Positions 48,923 through 57,572 of a DNA stretch of 64,000 nt are shown here, in pieces. This DNA comes from Ottowia oryzae (GTDB lineage Bacteria > Pseudomonadota > Gammaproteobacteria > Burkholderiales > Burkholderiaceae_C), in NCBI RefSeq assembly GCF_003008535.1, contig NZ_CP027666.1:1341001-1405000 (forward strand). Reading direction: 5' to 3'. How positions within the stretch are numbered: the first letter of the stretch is position 1; every line of letters begins with the position of its first letter. The position numbers and the translations under genes are program-made. Below the pieces are notes generated by a model that ran no database searches, was not told the origin of the DNA, and worked only from the letters and a program-made list of their open reading frames with translations.

Positions 48923-49516
48923 TCAGCCGCGCCCGACCGGCCAGACCACGCCGTTGTCGTTCAGGATGGCGTCCAGCGGCAGGTCGTGCGCTTCCGGCTC
49001 GAAATCGTCGATGAAGCCGTTGGTAAAACCCAGGCCCACGGTGAAGGGGCGCGGCTGTAGCGAAGCCAGCGTGCGGTCGTAGAAACCGCCACCGTAGCCC
49101 AGCCGGTAGCCGCCCGGCCCGTAGCCCACGCAGGGCACGAACAGCAGGGTGGGCACCAGCATCTCGGTGTCCTTCGGCTTGGGAATGCCGTAGGCGTCTT
49201 CTTCCATCGGGCAGCCCGGGTACCAGGCGTGAAAGGTCAGCGTCTTGTGAACCTTGTTGACCACCGGCAGTCCAATGCGGCGACGCTGGGGCTCGTCCAG
49301 CAGCTCGCCGTCTTCCTTCCAGCGGTGCAGGGCGGGCAGCGGGTCGAACTCGCCCTTGATCGGCCAATACGCGCCGATCACGGTATCCGGGCGGCCAACC
49401 AGCCAGATACGCATGATGTCCTGCAGCGCGTCGGCGCGGGCGAGGCGGTCTTCCAGGTGCAAACGCTCCTGCAGCAGACGCTCGCGCAAGGCCTTCTTAT
49501 CAAACGACTTATTCAT
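48923..49516 (-). CDS. 5-formyltetrahydrofolate cyclo-ligase
   Basis: 197-residue enzyme that uses ATP to turn 5-formyl-THF into 5,10-methenyl-THF, rescuing stored folate. Signatures are IGAYWPIKGEFDPLP, CMEE-like metal region in PGCPMEEDAYGIPKP, and YRLGYGGGFYDRTLA. Divergent from the lytic transglycosylase gene with nine bases between starts, so their promoters must lie within the opposite coding regions or be shared. Confidence 0.94.
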   Translation of the reverse strand: MNKSFDKKALRERLLQERLHLEDRLARADALQDIMRIWLVGRPDTVIGAYWPIKGEFDPLPALHRWKEDGELLDEPQRRRIGLPVVNKVHKTLTFHAWYPGCPMEEDAYGIPKPKDTEMLVPTLLFVPCVGYGPGGYRLGYGGGFYDRTLASLQPRPFTVGLGFTNGFIDDFEPEAHDLPLDAILNDNGVVWPVGRG

Positions 49517-49525
49517 AATGGGACG

Positions 49526-51601
49526 ATGCGAGTTTTGAAGATTCTGACACCGTTGCGCGCCCTTGCAGCGGGCGCGCTGTGCGCATTGGCCCCGGCGCTG
49601 CCTGTGCTGGCCCAGCCGGCACCCGCCAACGCGCAGCCGGCGATGCCCGCCACCCCACAGGCGCAGGTGGGCGTGGCGCCGCAGGCGGTGCCTGACAGCG
49701 TGATTCTGGACATGCGCGAGGCCTTCCGCCGCAACGACCGCGCCCGCCTGGCCGCGCTGCTGCCGCTGGCGCAGGGCCACGCGCTGGAGCCTTGGGCCGC
49801 CTACTGGGAGCTGAAGGCCCGGCTGGAAGACGCCACGCTGGCCGACGTGCAGGCCTTCACCGCCCGCTACCCCGGCACCTACCAGGAAGACCGCCTGCGC
49901 AACGACTGGCTGCTGCTGACCGGCAAGCGCCGCGACTGGGCGTCTTTCGTGCCCGAGCTGCCGCGCTTTCGCATGGGCGATGACCCGCAGGTACGCTGCT
50001 ACGCCGTAGCGGCCGACGTGGCCAGCGGCAAGGCGCCCACGCGCGACGCCGTGCAGCAGGTGCGCCGCGACTGGTTCGGCCAGCGCGATCTGGACGACGG
50101 CTGCCTGCTGGCCGCCGGGCTGCTGCACCAGGCCGGCGCCATGCCTTTCACCGACCTGTGGATGCGCGCCCGCCTGGCCACCGAAGCCAACCGCCCCAGC
50201 CTGGCGCGCGCGGCCGTCGCGCTGGACGCGCCCGACGTCGCCGCCGACGTGGCCAGCCTGCAGCAAAACCCGGCGCGCTACCTGGCCAGCCGCGCCGCCG
50301 TGGGTACGCGCAAGGGGCAAGAGCTGATCGTGCTGGCCCTCATCAAGCTGGCCACGCAAAACCCCGACATGGCCGCCCAGCAGCTGGACAGCAAGTGGAG
50401 CGTGCAGCTCACCGCCGAAGAGCGCAACTGGCTGTGGGGCGTGATCGGCAAGTGGTCGGCGCTCAACCTGTCTGACCTGGCGCCCAGCTACTTCGCCAAG
50501 GTCACGCGCGATGCAGATTTGCCCGACGACCAGCTGGCCTGGAAGGTGCGCGCCGCACTGCGCCAGGGCGATTGGCGCACCGTGCTTCGCAGCGTCGACG
50601 CCATGAGCGAGCCCGCCGCCGACGAAGGCGCCTGGGTGTACTGGAAGGCGCGCGCCCAGCTCGCGCTGGCCCGCAGCGACGCCGACCGCGCCGCCGCGCG
50701 CGCGGGCTTCGACAAGCTGGCCGCCAACCCAGGTCGCTTGGGCTTTTACGAAAAGCTGGCGCGTGAAGAGCTGGGCCAGCTGAGCACCACGCCCGCCGGG
50801 CCGGCGCCGCTGTCGGCGCAAGAAAAGGAATGGGCGCGCCGCCACATCGGCCTGAACCGCGCGCTGCTGGCCATCGCGCTGGGTTTGCGCAGCGAAGGCA
50901 CGCGCGAATGGAACTACTGGACCAACCTGCACCAAAGCGGCGGCATGAACGACCGCGAGCTGTACGCCGCGGCCGACTTCGCCTGCCAGCGCCAGGTGTG
51001 GGACCGCTGCATCAACGCCAGCGAACGCACCAAGGGCTTCATGGATTTCAGCCAGCGCTTTCCCATGCCGCTGCGCGACGGCGTGGTGGGCCAGTCGCGC
51101 AGCATCGGGCTGGACCCGGCGTACGTGTACGGCCTGATCCGCCAGGAAAGCCGCTTCGTGATGGACGCGCGATCGGGCGTGGGCGCCTCGGGGCTGATGC
51201 AGGTGATGCCCGCCACCGCGCGCTGGACGGCGCGCAAGATCGGCCTGCAGGGCTTCCGGCCCGAGCAGATCAACGAACAGCAGACCAACCTGCTGCTGGG
51301 CACTAATTACCTCAAGCTGGCGCTGGACGACTTCCAGGGCTCCATGCCGCTGGCCGCCGCCGGCTACAACGCCGGGCCGGGGCGCCCGCGCAACTGGCGC
51401 AATGGGCCGGTGCTGGAAGGCGCCATCTGGGCCGAAAACGTGCCTTTCAACGAAACGCGCGACTACGTGAAGAAGGTGCTGTCCAACACCACCGACTACG
51501 CGGTGATGCTGACCGGCAAGCCGCAGTCGCTCAAGGCGCGGCTGGGGCAAGTGGGGCCGCTGGCGGTGGGGCAGACAGACCCCAGCGCCGATCTGCCCTG
51601 A
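49526..51601 (+). CDS. Soluble lytic murein transglycosylase (Slt70-like)
   Basis: 691-residue periplasmic enzyme cutting peptidoglycan glycan strands with anhydromuramic ends. Signal peptide to about residue 30. A long alpha-superhelical part (about 60-510) precedes the C-terminal lysozyme-like domain (about 515-670) with the catalytic Glu in LIRQESRFVMDARSGV, SGLMQVMPATARWTARKI and AAAGYNAGPGRPRNWR. Slightly longer than E. coli Slt (645). Nearly abuts the divergent cyclo-ligase gene. Confidence 0.94.
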   Translation: MRVLKILTPLRALAAGALCALAPALPVLAQPAPANAQPAMPATPQAQVGVAPQAVPDSVILDMREAFRRNDRARLAALLPLAQGHALEPWAAYWELKARLEDATLADVQAFTARYPGTYQEDRLRNDWLLLTGKRRDWASFVPELPRFRMGDDPQVRCYAVAADVASGKAPTRDAVQQVRRDWFGQRDLDDGCLLAAGLLHQAGAMPFTDLWMRARLATEANRPSLARAAVALDAPDVAADVASLQQNPARYLASRAAVGTRKGQELIVLALIKLATQNPDMAAQQLDSKWSVQLTAEERNWLWGVIGKWSALNLSDLAPSYFAKVTRDADLPDDQLAWKVRAALRQGDWRTVLRSVDAMSEPAADEGAWVYWKARAQLALARSDADRAAARAGFDKLAANPGRLGFYEKLAREELGQLSTTPAGPAPLSAQEKEWARRHIGLNRALLAIALGLRSEGTREWNYWTNLHQSGGMNDRELYAAADFACQRQVWDRCINASERTKGFMDFSQRFPMPLRDGVVGQSRSIGLDPAYVYGLIRQESRFVMDARSGVGASGLMQVMPATARWTARKIGLQGFRPEQINEQQTNLLLGTNYLKLALDDFQGSMPLAAAGYNAGPGRPRNWRNGPVLEGAIWAENVPFNETRDYVKKVLSNTTDYAVMLTGKPQSLKARLGQVGPLAVGQTDPSADLP

Positions 51602-51623
51602 ATCGGCCAGAAGTTGGAGTTAT

Positions 51624-51681
51624 GAAGTAAATTGGCCTGTAGCGCAGTTTGCACCAGCGCCGGCAGCTATGGATTTAGGAG
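51624..51681. repeat. Dispersed palindromic element carrying a ribosome binding site
   Basis: GAAGTAAATTGGCCTGTAGC, GCAGTTTGCACCAGCGCCGG, CAGCTATGGATTTAGGAG. The final TAGGAG is spaced eight bases from the next gene's GTG, so the element edge appears to supply its Shine-Dalgarno site. Confidence 0.8.
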
Positions 51682-51689
51682 TTTATGCT

Positions 51690-52661
51690 GTGAACCTGAC
51701 CGACGCGCGCATTCTGGTGCTGGGCGGCAGCGGCTTTGTCGGCCAGGCCCTGTGTGAGCGCCTGCACCGCGCCGGCGCGCAGATCACCGTGCCCACGCGC
51801 AACACGGCCGGCAGCGCCCGCACGCTGTGGCCCATGCCGCGCGTGCAACTGGTCACCGCCGACGTGCACGCGCCCGGCACGCTGGCGCGCTTGCTGCCGG
51901 GGCACGACGCGGTGGTCAACCTGGTGGCCGTCCTGCACGGCAGCGAACGCGCGGTCACGCGGGTGCACGTCGATCTGCCGCGCCAGCTGGCCCAAGCGTG
52001 CGCGCAAACCGGCGTGCGCCGCGTGGTGCACGTCAGCGCGCTGGGCGCTTCGCCGCAGGGCCCGTCGCTGTACCAGCGCAGCAAGGCCGCGGGCGAAGCC
52101 GTGCTGCAGCAGGCCGACGGCTTGGCGCTGACGCTGCTGCGCCCCAGCGTCATCTTCGGCCCCGGCGACCATTTTCTGAATCTGTTTGCCGGGCTGCAGC
52201 GCGTGCTGCCCGTGATGCCCTTGGCCGGCGCCAACGCACGCCTGCAGCCCGTGGCCGTGGGCGACGTGGCCGATGCCCTGGCCCGCTGCCTGCGCGCGCC
52301 CGCCACGGCCGGCCAGATCTACGAGGCCTGCGGCCCGCAGGTCTACACCCTGCGCGAGCTGGTGCGCCTGTCGGGCCAGTACGCCGGTATTCGCCAGGGG
52401 CGCGGCCGCCCCGTCGTCGGCTTGCCTTACGCACTGGGCTACCTGCAGGCGCTGGCGCTGGAACTGCTGCCCGGCCGCACGCTGATGAGCCGCGACAACC
52501 TGCGTTCGCTGGCGGTCGACAACGTCGCCAGCGGCCAACTGCCCGGCCTGGCCGAGCTGGGCATCGCCGCCACGCCGCTGGCCGCATTGGCGCCCGAGTA
52601 CCTGGGCACCGCGGGCCGCGCCGTGCTGCTGGACGAGTTGCGCCAGCGCGCCCGGCGTTAG
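51690..52661 (+). CDS. NDUFA9-like NAD(P)-binding epimerase/reductase
   Basis: 323-residue atypical short-chain dehydrogenase (Rossmann motif VLGGSGFVGQALCERL). It resembles the complex I NDUFA9 subunit family and NmrA/epimerase-like proteins: AVVNLVAVLHGSERAVTRVH, RRVVHVSALGASPQGPSLYQ, LLRPSVIFGPGDHFLNLFAG. Whether it binds complex I in bacteria is unproven. The GTG start is preferred over an ATG seven codons upstream because TAGGAG is correctly spaced for it. It follows the transglycosylase gene on the same strand. Confidence 0.85.
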   Translation: MNLTDARILVLGGSGFVGQALCERLHRAGAQITVPTRNTAGSARTLWPMPRVQLVTADVHAPGTLARLLPGHDAVVNLVAVLHGSERAVTRVHVDLPRQLAQACAQTGVRRVVHVSALGASPQGPSLYQRSKAAGEAVLQQADGLALTLLRPSVIFGPGDHFLNLFAGLQRVLPVMPLAGANARLQPVAVGDVADALARCLRAPATAGQIYEACGPQVYTLRELVRLSGQYAGIRQGRGRPVVGLPYALGYLQALALELLPGRTLMSRDNLRSLAVDNVASGQLPGLAELGIAATPLAALAPEYLGTAGRAVLLDELRQRARR

Positions 52662-52751
52662 TTGGCCTAAGGCAGCGTTGACGGGCGGGCGGCGGCGGGG
52701 GCATGCTGCGCGCTGCGCGGCCAAGCGCGCGGCCCTTCACAATCGGCTGGC

Positions 52752-53285
52752 ATGAATCTCCACGAAGCCTCTTCTGTCTCGCAGGCGCTGCTCGCCGAGT
52801 TTTCCGACGTGCACGACCTGGGGCAACTGGTGCGCATCCTGCTGCGCATGGTGCTGGCGCTGGCCCTGGGCTGCGCGCTGGGCTACGAGCGTGAAAGCCA
52901 CGGCAAGGCGGCGGGCGTGCGCACCCACATGCTGGTGGCCATGGGATCGGCGCTGTTCGTGCTGCTGCCCGAACAGCTGGGCGTGTCGGCGGCAGACCTC
53001 AGCCGCGTGGTGCAGGGGCTGGTGGCCGGCGTGGGTTTTCTGTGCGCCGGCACCATCCTCAAGTCTGGCGCCAGCGGGGCCGAGCAGGTGCATGGGCTGA
53101 CCACGGCGGCCGGGCTGTGGCTGACGGCGGCCATCGGCATGGCCTGCGGCATGGGCCTGGGCGTGACCGCGCTGATCGCCACGGCGCTGGCGATGGTGGT
53201 TTTCGCCCTGGTGCCGCGCTTCAACCCCGCCAGCGAGCAGGACAAGGCCGCGCGGCCCGAATGGCGCGACACCGACAGCGGCTGA
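52752..53285 (+). CDS. MgtC/SapB-family membrane protein
   Basis: 177 residues with four to five helices and the MgtC signature: ILLRMVLALALGCALGYERE, GKAAGVRTHMLVAMGSALFV, GLVAGVGFLCAGTILKSG, VHGLTTAAGLWLTAAIGMA. Members modulate magnesium homeostasis or ATP synthase; many are not themselves virulence factors. Short C-terminus lacks the ACT-like domain of Salmonella MgtC, fitting the SapB branch. Confidence 0.92.
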   Translation: MNLHEASSVSQALLAEFSDVHDLGQLVRILLRMVLALALGCALGYERESHGKAAGVRTHMLVAMGSALFVLLPEQLGVSAADLSRVVQGLVAGVGFLCAGTILKSGASGAEQVHGLTTAAGLWLTAAIGMACGMGLGVTALIATALAMVVFALVPRFNPASEQDKAARPEWRDTDSG

Positions 53286-53412
53286 AGCGGTGGCCGCTGC
53301 CAACGCCAGCCCGCGGACCCGTGTTGCCCCGGCCGCATGAATGGCGGGCTCAATTCGCATGAATCGGCGCCGTGCGCGCCGCTAGGATCAAACACTCGTT
53401 GAAGGAACCGCC

Positions 53413-54102
53413 ATGCTCAAGCTCTACATCGGCAACAAGAACTATTCGTCGTGGTCCATGCGCCCCTGGGTGCTGATGACGCAAAAGGGCATCGCCTTCG
53501 ACGAAGTGATGGTGCCCTTCGGCAACGAGGTCGATGGTGTGGACGAGGCGTTCAAGCGCACCATCCGCGCCGTCAACCCCGCCGGCACCGTGCCCGCGCT
53601 GGTGGACGGCGACCTGGCGGTGTGGGACACGCTGGCCATCGCCGAATACCTGGCCGAGCAATACCCCGAGCTGCACCTGTGGCCGCGTGAGGCACCCGCC
53701 CGCGCCCGCGCCCGCAGCGTGGTGGCCGAGATGCACGCCGGCTTTACCGCGCTGCGCAGCCGCTGCGGCATGAACATCGAGGCGCACCTGCCCGAGCAGG
53801 GACGCATCATCTGGCGCGACAACCCCGGCGTGCGCGCCAACGTGGCGCGCATCAGCGCCATGTGGACCGAGCTGCTGGCCGAACACGGCGGCCCCATGCT
53901 GTTTGGCGACTTCAGCATCGCCGACGCGTACTACGCGCCCGTGTGCATGCGCCTGCGCACGTTCGACCTGCCGGTTTCGCAGGTCGTGCAGGACTACGTG
54001 GCCCGCGTGGCGGCGCTGCCGGGCGTCAAGGCCTGGATCGACGGCGCGCTGGCCGAGCGCAGCTTCGTCGCGCACGACGAGCCGTACCGCTCGGGGCGCT
54101 GA
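53413..54102 (+). CDS. Glutathione S-transferase family protein
   Basis: 229-residue GST fold protein: N-terminal thioredoxin-like domain (about 1-82; LYIGNKNYSSWSMRPWVLM, with the SSWS region near the glutathione site; GTVPALVDGDLAVWDTLAI) and an all-helical C-terminal domain (MLFGDFSIADAYYAPVCMRL). Resembles the YfcF-like group. Substrate unknown. Good GAAGGA before the ATG. Confidence 0.92.
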   Translation: MLKLYIGNKNYSSWSMRPWVLMTQKGIAFDEVMVPFGNEVDGVDEAFKRTIRAVNPAGTVPALVDGDLAVWDTLAIAEYLAEQYPELHLWPREAPARARARSVVAEMHAGFTALRSRCGMNIEAHLPEQGRIIWRDNPGVRANVARISAMWTELLAEHGGPMLFGDFSIADAYYAPVCMRLRTFDLPVSQVVQDYVARVAALPGVKAWIDGALAERSFVAHDEPYRSGR

Positions 54103-54163
54103 AGGCGGCGCCGCAAGCCTGGGCTGTAGGGCGCTACTGCCGACCGGCCGTGCTCGCCAGCCT

Positions 54164-55306
54164 TCAGTCCTGCGGCCAATCCAGCTCACGCGCGGCTGGC
54201 GCGCTGGCAGCGGGCACAGGCTGTTCAGTCGCTTGCGTTGCGGGCGCGTGATGGCCGGGCGTCGGCACGGCCCGCCACCAGGGCGCCACGTCTTCCGCGT
54301 AGGCCGGCTCCACCGGCTCGCCCAGGCGCGGCATGACCAGGCGCGCGCCCAGGCGGGGCGCCAGCTCCAGCAGGCGCTCGGCGGGCTGGTCCCAGTCGTG
54401 CATCGCCAACGCAAAGGTGGACCAGTGCACGGGCAGCAGCGGCGGGTTGCCCAGCAGCCGCAGCGCCTGCAGCGCGTTGTCGGGGCCCAGGTGCATGTCG
54501 CCCCAGGCGGGGTACCAGGCGCCCACTTCCAGCAGGGCCAGATCGAACGGGCCCAGGCGCTGGGCAATGGTTTGGTACTCGGTGCTCAGGCCCGTGTCGC
54601 CGCTGAAAAACACACCGTGGCGCGGCCCGCGCATGACCAGCGACGACCACAGCGTGGCGTTGCGCGTCTTGAAGGTGCGGCCGCTGAAATGCTGCGACGG
54701 CGCGGCGGTGATGGTCAGCCCCGTACCCGGCACGGTGTGGCTTTCCCACCAGTCCAGCTCGGTGATGCGCTCGGGCGCGATGCCCCAGCCCTGCAGGTGC
54801 GCGCCCACGCCCAGCGACGTGACAAAGGGCACGCGCGTGGCGGCCAGCGCGCGGATGGTGGGGTAGTCCAGGTGGTCGTAATGGTCGTGCGAGATGACCA
54901 CCACATCCACCGGCGGCAGCGCGTTCAGCGCCACCGGCGCGGGGTGAAAGCGCTTGGGGCCGAAAAAGCTGACAGGTGAGGCGCGCGGCCCCCAGACCGG
55001 GTCGGTCAGCACGCGCCAGCCGTCAATTTCGAGCAGCACCGTGGAATGGCCCAGCCAGGTGGCGCGCAGGCCGCTTTGCGGCGGCAGCAGCCAGCCGCTG
55101 CGCGGGTCGATCAGCGGCAGCGTGGCGCCGGGCACGCGCGGCGGCCCGGGGCGCAGCAGCGCGCCGACGGAGGGCATGGCCGCATCCTTGTCGCGCAGCC
55201 CTGCGGCAATGGGATGCACGTTGCGAAAAGCCTCACCCGCCCAGCGGGGCGATGCGTGCATGCGTTCAAGGCGGGCGCCTTCGGCGCGGTAACCCAGGGA
55301 TTTCAT
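54164..55306 (-). CDS. MBL-fold metallo-hydrolase (UlaG/NAPE-PLD-like)
   Basis: 380-residue metallo-beta-lactamase-fold hydrolase. Metal site begins with VVVISHDHYDHLDY (HxHxDH); further ligands are expected in APSQHFSGR, FSGDTGLSTEY and PVHWSTFALAMHDW. The GLRATWLGHSTVLLEIDGWR and DPVWGPRASPVSFFGPKRF phrases fit the RomA/NAPE-PLD-like group whose bacterial substrates are mostly unknown. About 35 C-terminal residues are Ala/Pro-rich and probably disordered. Divergent from lysE-like. Confidence 0.9.
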   Translation of the reverse strand: MKSLGYRAEGARLERMHASPRWAGEAFRNVHPIAAGLRDKDAAMPSVGALLRPGPPRVPGATLPLIDPRSGWLLPPQSGLRATWLGHSTVLLEIDGWRVLTDPVWGPRASPVSFFGPKRFHPAPVALNALPPVDVVVISHDHYDHLDYPTIRALAATRVPFVTSLGVGAHLQGWGIAPERITELDWWESHTVPGTGLTITAAPSQHFSGRTFKTRNATLWSSLVMRGPRHGVFFSGDTGLSTEYQTIAQRLGPFDLALLEVGAWYPAWGDMHLGPDNALQALRLLGNPPLLPVHWSTFALAMHDWDQPAERLLELAPRLGARLVMPRLGEPVEPAYAEDVAPWWRAVPTPGHHAPATQATEQPVPAASAPAARELDWPQD

Positions 55307-55497
55307 AGGATTGGCAAAGTGAAGGCAGGGCGCGGTGCCCGCCGCGCGACAGGGTGCCACGCCAGGCGCCACCTGCGCGAAAGAGGGCGGCCGGCGGCCC
55401 AGCGCTCGGCGGGCACTCGGTGAAAATGGGGCCACGCACCGCCCAACACAAGGGCCGCCCCCTCAGCCGTCATCGCCCGCAGCCAGAAACTACCGCC

Positions 55498-56130
55498 ATG
55501 TTGTCGCCCGAATCCGCGCTTGCCTTCTTTTCCCTTGCCATCGTGCTGGCGCTCGCGCCGGGGCCCGACAACCTGTTTGTCCTGATGATCTCGGCCGCCG
55601 AGGGGCGGCGCGCTGGCTTTGCCGTGGTGGCGGGGCTGATGGTGGGCGTGATGGGCCACACGCTGGCGGTGGCGCTGGGCCTGGCCGCGCTGTTTGCTGC
55701 ATCGGCCACGGCGTTCACCGTGCTCAAGCTGGCTGGCGCCGCCTACCTGCTGTACCTGGCCTGGGGCGCGTGGCGGGCGCCCGCCAGCCTGGGCGCGCCG
55801 GGCGAGCCCGCGCAGCGCGCGCAGGCCTGGCCGCGCCTGGTGGCGCGTGGCGTGGTGATGAACCTGACCAACCCGAAGGTGCTGCTGTTCTTCTTGGCGC
55901 TGCTGCCGCAGTTCGTCAAGCCTGACCAGGGCTCGGTGGCGGGGCAGATCGTGGCCTTGGGCGCGCTGTTCATCGTCGCGGGTTCGCTGGTGTTTGGCGC
56001 CATCGTGCTGGCGGCGGGCGCCTTGCGCGAACGGCTGGCGCGTTCGGCGCGGGCGCAGCGCCTGCTGAACCGGTCGGCCGCGGTCGTGTTCGCTGGCCTG
56101 GCGCTGCGGCTGGCTACGGCCCAGCGTTGA
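55498..56130 (+). CDS. LysE-family amino acid exporter
   Basis: 210-residue inner-membrane protein with six helices in the LysE/RhtB pattern: LAIVLALAPGPDNLFVLMIS, KLAGAAYLLYLAWGAWR, NLTNPKVLLFFLALLPQFV. Expected to export a basic or neutral amino acid, or homoserine lactone. It lies 24 bases before cca and could be cotranscribed with it. Confidence 0.92.
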   Translation: MLSPESALAFFSLAIVLALAPGPDNLFVLMISAAEGRRAGFAVVAGLMVGVMGHTLAVALGLAALFAASATAFTVLKLAGAAYLLYLAWGAWRAPASLGAPGEPAQRAQAWPRLVARGVVMNLTNPKVLLFFLALLPQFVKPDQGSVAGQIVALGALFIVAGSLVFGAIVLAAGALRERLARSARAQRLLNRSAAVVFAGLALRLATAQR

Positions 56131-56154
56131 CGGCCGCCGCCTAAACTGGCGGCC

Positions 56155-57477
56155 ATGAACATCTACATGGTCGGCGGCGCGGTGCGCGACGGTTTGCTGG
56201 GCTTGCCGGTGCAAGACCGCGACTGGGTGGTGGTGGGCGCCACGCCCGAAGACATGGTGGCGCAGGGCTTCGTGCCGGTGGGCAAGGACTTCCCGGTCTT
56301 TCTGCACCCCGACACCCACGAGGAATACGCCCTGGCCCGCACCGAGCGCAAAAGCGGCCACGGCTACAAGGGCTTCACCGTGTTTGCCAGCCCGGAAGTC
56401 ACGCTGGAAGAAGACCTGGCGCGGCGCGACCTTACTATCAATGCGATAGCTGCCAGCGCAGGTTGGACGGGCGCCAGCGGCCAAAAAGGTGATGAATCCC
56501 CCGCGCTCACCGACCCCTTCCACGGCCAGCGCGATCTGCAGGCCCGCGTGCTGCGCCACGTGACCGACGCCTTCCGCGAAGACCCGGTGCGCATCCTGCG
56601 CGTGGCCCGCTTTGCCGCGCGCTTTCACGATTTCACGGTGGCGTCTGAGACGCTGGCGCTGATGCGCGAAATGGTGGCCGACGGCGAAGCCAACCACCTG
56701 GTGCCCGAGCGCGTGTGGCAAGAGCTGGCGCGCGGTCTGATGGAGGCGCACCCCGCGCGCATGTTTGACGTGCTGCGCGCCTGCGGCGCCCTGGCCGTGG
56801 TGCTGCCCGAGCTGGACCGCCTGTGGGGCGTGCCCCAGCGCGCCGAGTACCACCCTGAGGTCGACACCGGCGTGCACGTGATGATGGTGCTGCAGATGGC
56901 CGCGCGCCTGGGCGCCAGCCTGCCCGTGCGCTGGGCCTGCGTGACGCACGACCTGGGCAAGGGCACCACGCCAGCCGACGTGCTGCCGCGCCACCTGGGC
57001 CACGAAGGCCGCAGCGCCAAACTGCTGCAAGCCGTGGGCCAGCGCCTGCGCGTGCCCACCGAATGCACCGAGCTGGCCGACGTCGTCGCGCGCGAGCACG
57101 GCAACATCCACCGCAGCGCCGAGCTGAACGCCGCCGCCACCGTGCGCCTGCTGGAGCGCTGCGACGCCTTCCGCAAACCCGCGCGCATGGCCGACGTGCT
57201 GCTGGCCTGCGAATGCGACGCGCGCGGCCGCCTGGGCATGGAAGAAGACGCCTACCCGCAGCGCCCGCGTCTGCTGGCCGCGCTGGCCGCCGCGCAATCG
57301 GTGCCCACCGCCAAAGTGGCCGCCGCCGCGCAGGCCCGTGGCGCACGCGGCGAGGCCATTGGCAAGGCGGTGGCGCAGGCGCGCGCGCAGGCCGTGGCGG
57401 CGTGGATGGCGGCGCAGGGCACGGATGAGGGCGCGGGCGATGCCGACGCCTCCGAGCATCAAATGCAATCAAATTGA
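56155..57477 (+). CDS. cca: CCA-adding tRNA nucleotidyltransferase (multifunctional)
   Basis: Adds or repairs the CCA end of tRNAs. 440 residues; class II head and neck: YMVGGAVRDGLLGLPVQDRDW with catalytic DxD-type acidic pair, HEEYALARTERKSGHGYKGF, RRDLTINA, EDPVRILRVARFAARF. A C-terminal HD domain (VTHDLGKGTTP, DLGHEGRSAKLL-like) gives the phosphohydrolase activity of the multifunctional enzyme. Just after RRDLTINA the protein has about 12 more residues than E. coli Cca (IAASAGWTGASGQKGDES); this coincides with a dispersed palindrome. A second copy supplies the last codons and stop. About 15 terminal residues are therefore probably non-ancestral. Confidence 0.95.
   Translation: MNIYMVGGAVRDGLLGLPVQDRDWVVVGATPEDMVAQGFVPVGKDFPVFLHPDTHEEYALARTERKSGHGYKGFTVFASPEVTLEEDLARRDLTINAIAASAGWTGASGQKGDESPALTDPFHGQRDLQARVLRHVTDAFREDPVRILRVARFAARFHDFTVASETLALMREMVADGEANHLVPERVWQELARGLMEAHPARMFDVLRACGALAVVLPELDRLWGVPQRAEYHPEVDTGVHVMMVLQMAARLGASLPVRWACVTHDLGKGTTPADVLPRHLGHEGRSAKLLQAVGQRLRVPTECTELADVVAREHGNIHRSAELNAAATVRLLERCDAFRKPARMADVLLACECDARGRLGMEEDAYPQRPRLLAALAAAQSVPTAKVAAAAQARGARGEAIGKAVAQARAQAVAAWMAAQGTDEGAGDADASEHQMQSN
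56431..56496. repeat. Dispersed palindromic element, in-frame copy in cca
   Basis: CTTACTATCAATGCGATAGC, TGCCAGCGCAGGTTGGACGG and GCGCCAGCGGCCAAAAAGG; both arms and AT flanks match. Encodes AIAASAGWTGASGQKGDE inside the catalytic domain. Confidence 0.85.
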
Positions 57478-57520
57478 TAGCTGCCGGCGCAGGTGCTGAG
57501 GGCGCTGCAGGCCTGTAAAG
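57457..57520. repeat. Dispersed palindromic element at the cca stop codon
   Basis: CATCAAATGCAATCAAATTG, ATAGCTGCCGGCGCAGGTGC, then GCTGCAG. The AT-rich left flank supplies HQMQSN and the stop of cca. Confidence 0.8.
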
Positions 57521-57538
57521 CCTTCAAGAGAATTGGCT

Positions 57539-57550
57539 GACCGATCGGTC
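57539..57550. promoter_or_regulatory. Operator-like palindrome before the TetR gene
   Basis: Perfect 12-bp palindrome GACCGATCGGTC, extended on the right by GGTGA, 22 bases before the TetR-family start. Sites of the ACCGNNCGGT type are typical for TetR-family autoregulation. Confidence 0.75.
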
Positions 57551-57572
57551 GGTGAATGGCGATAATGCCCGC

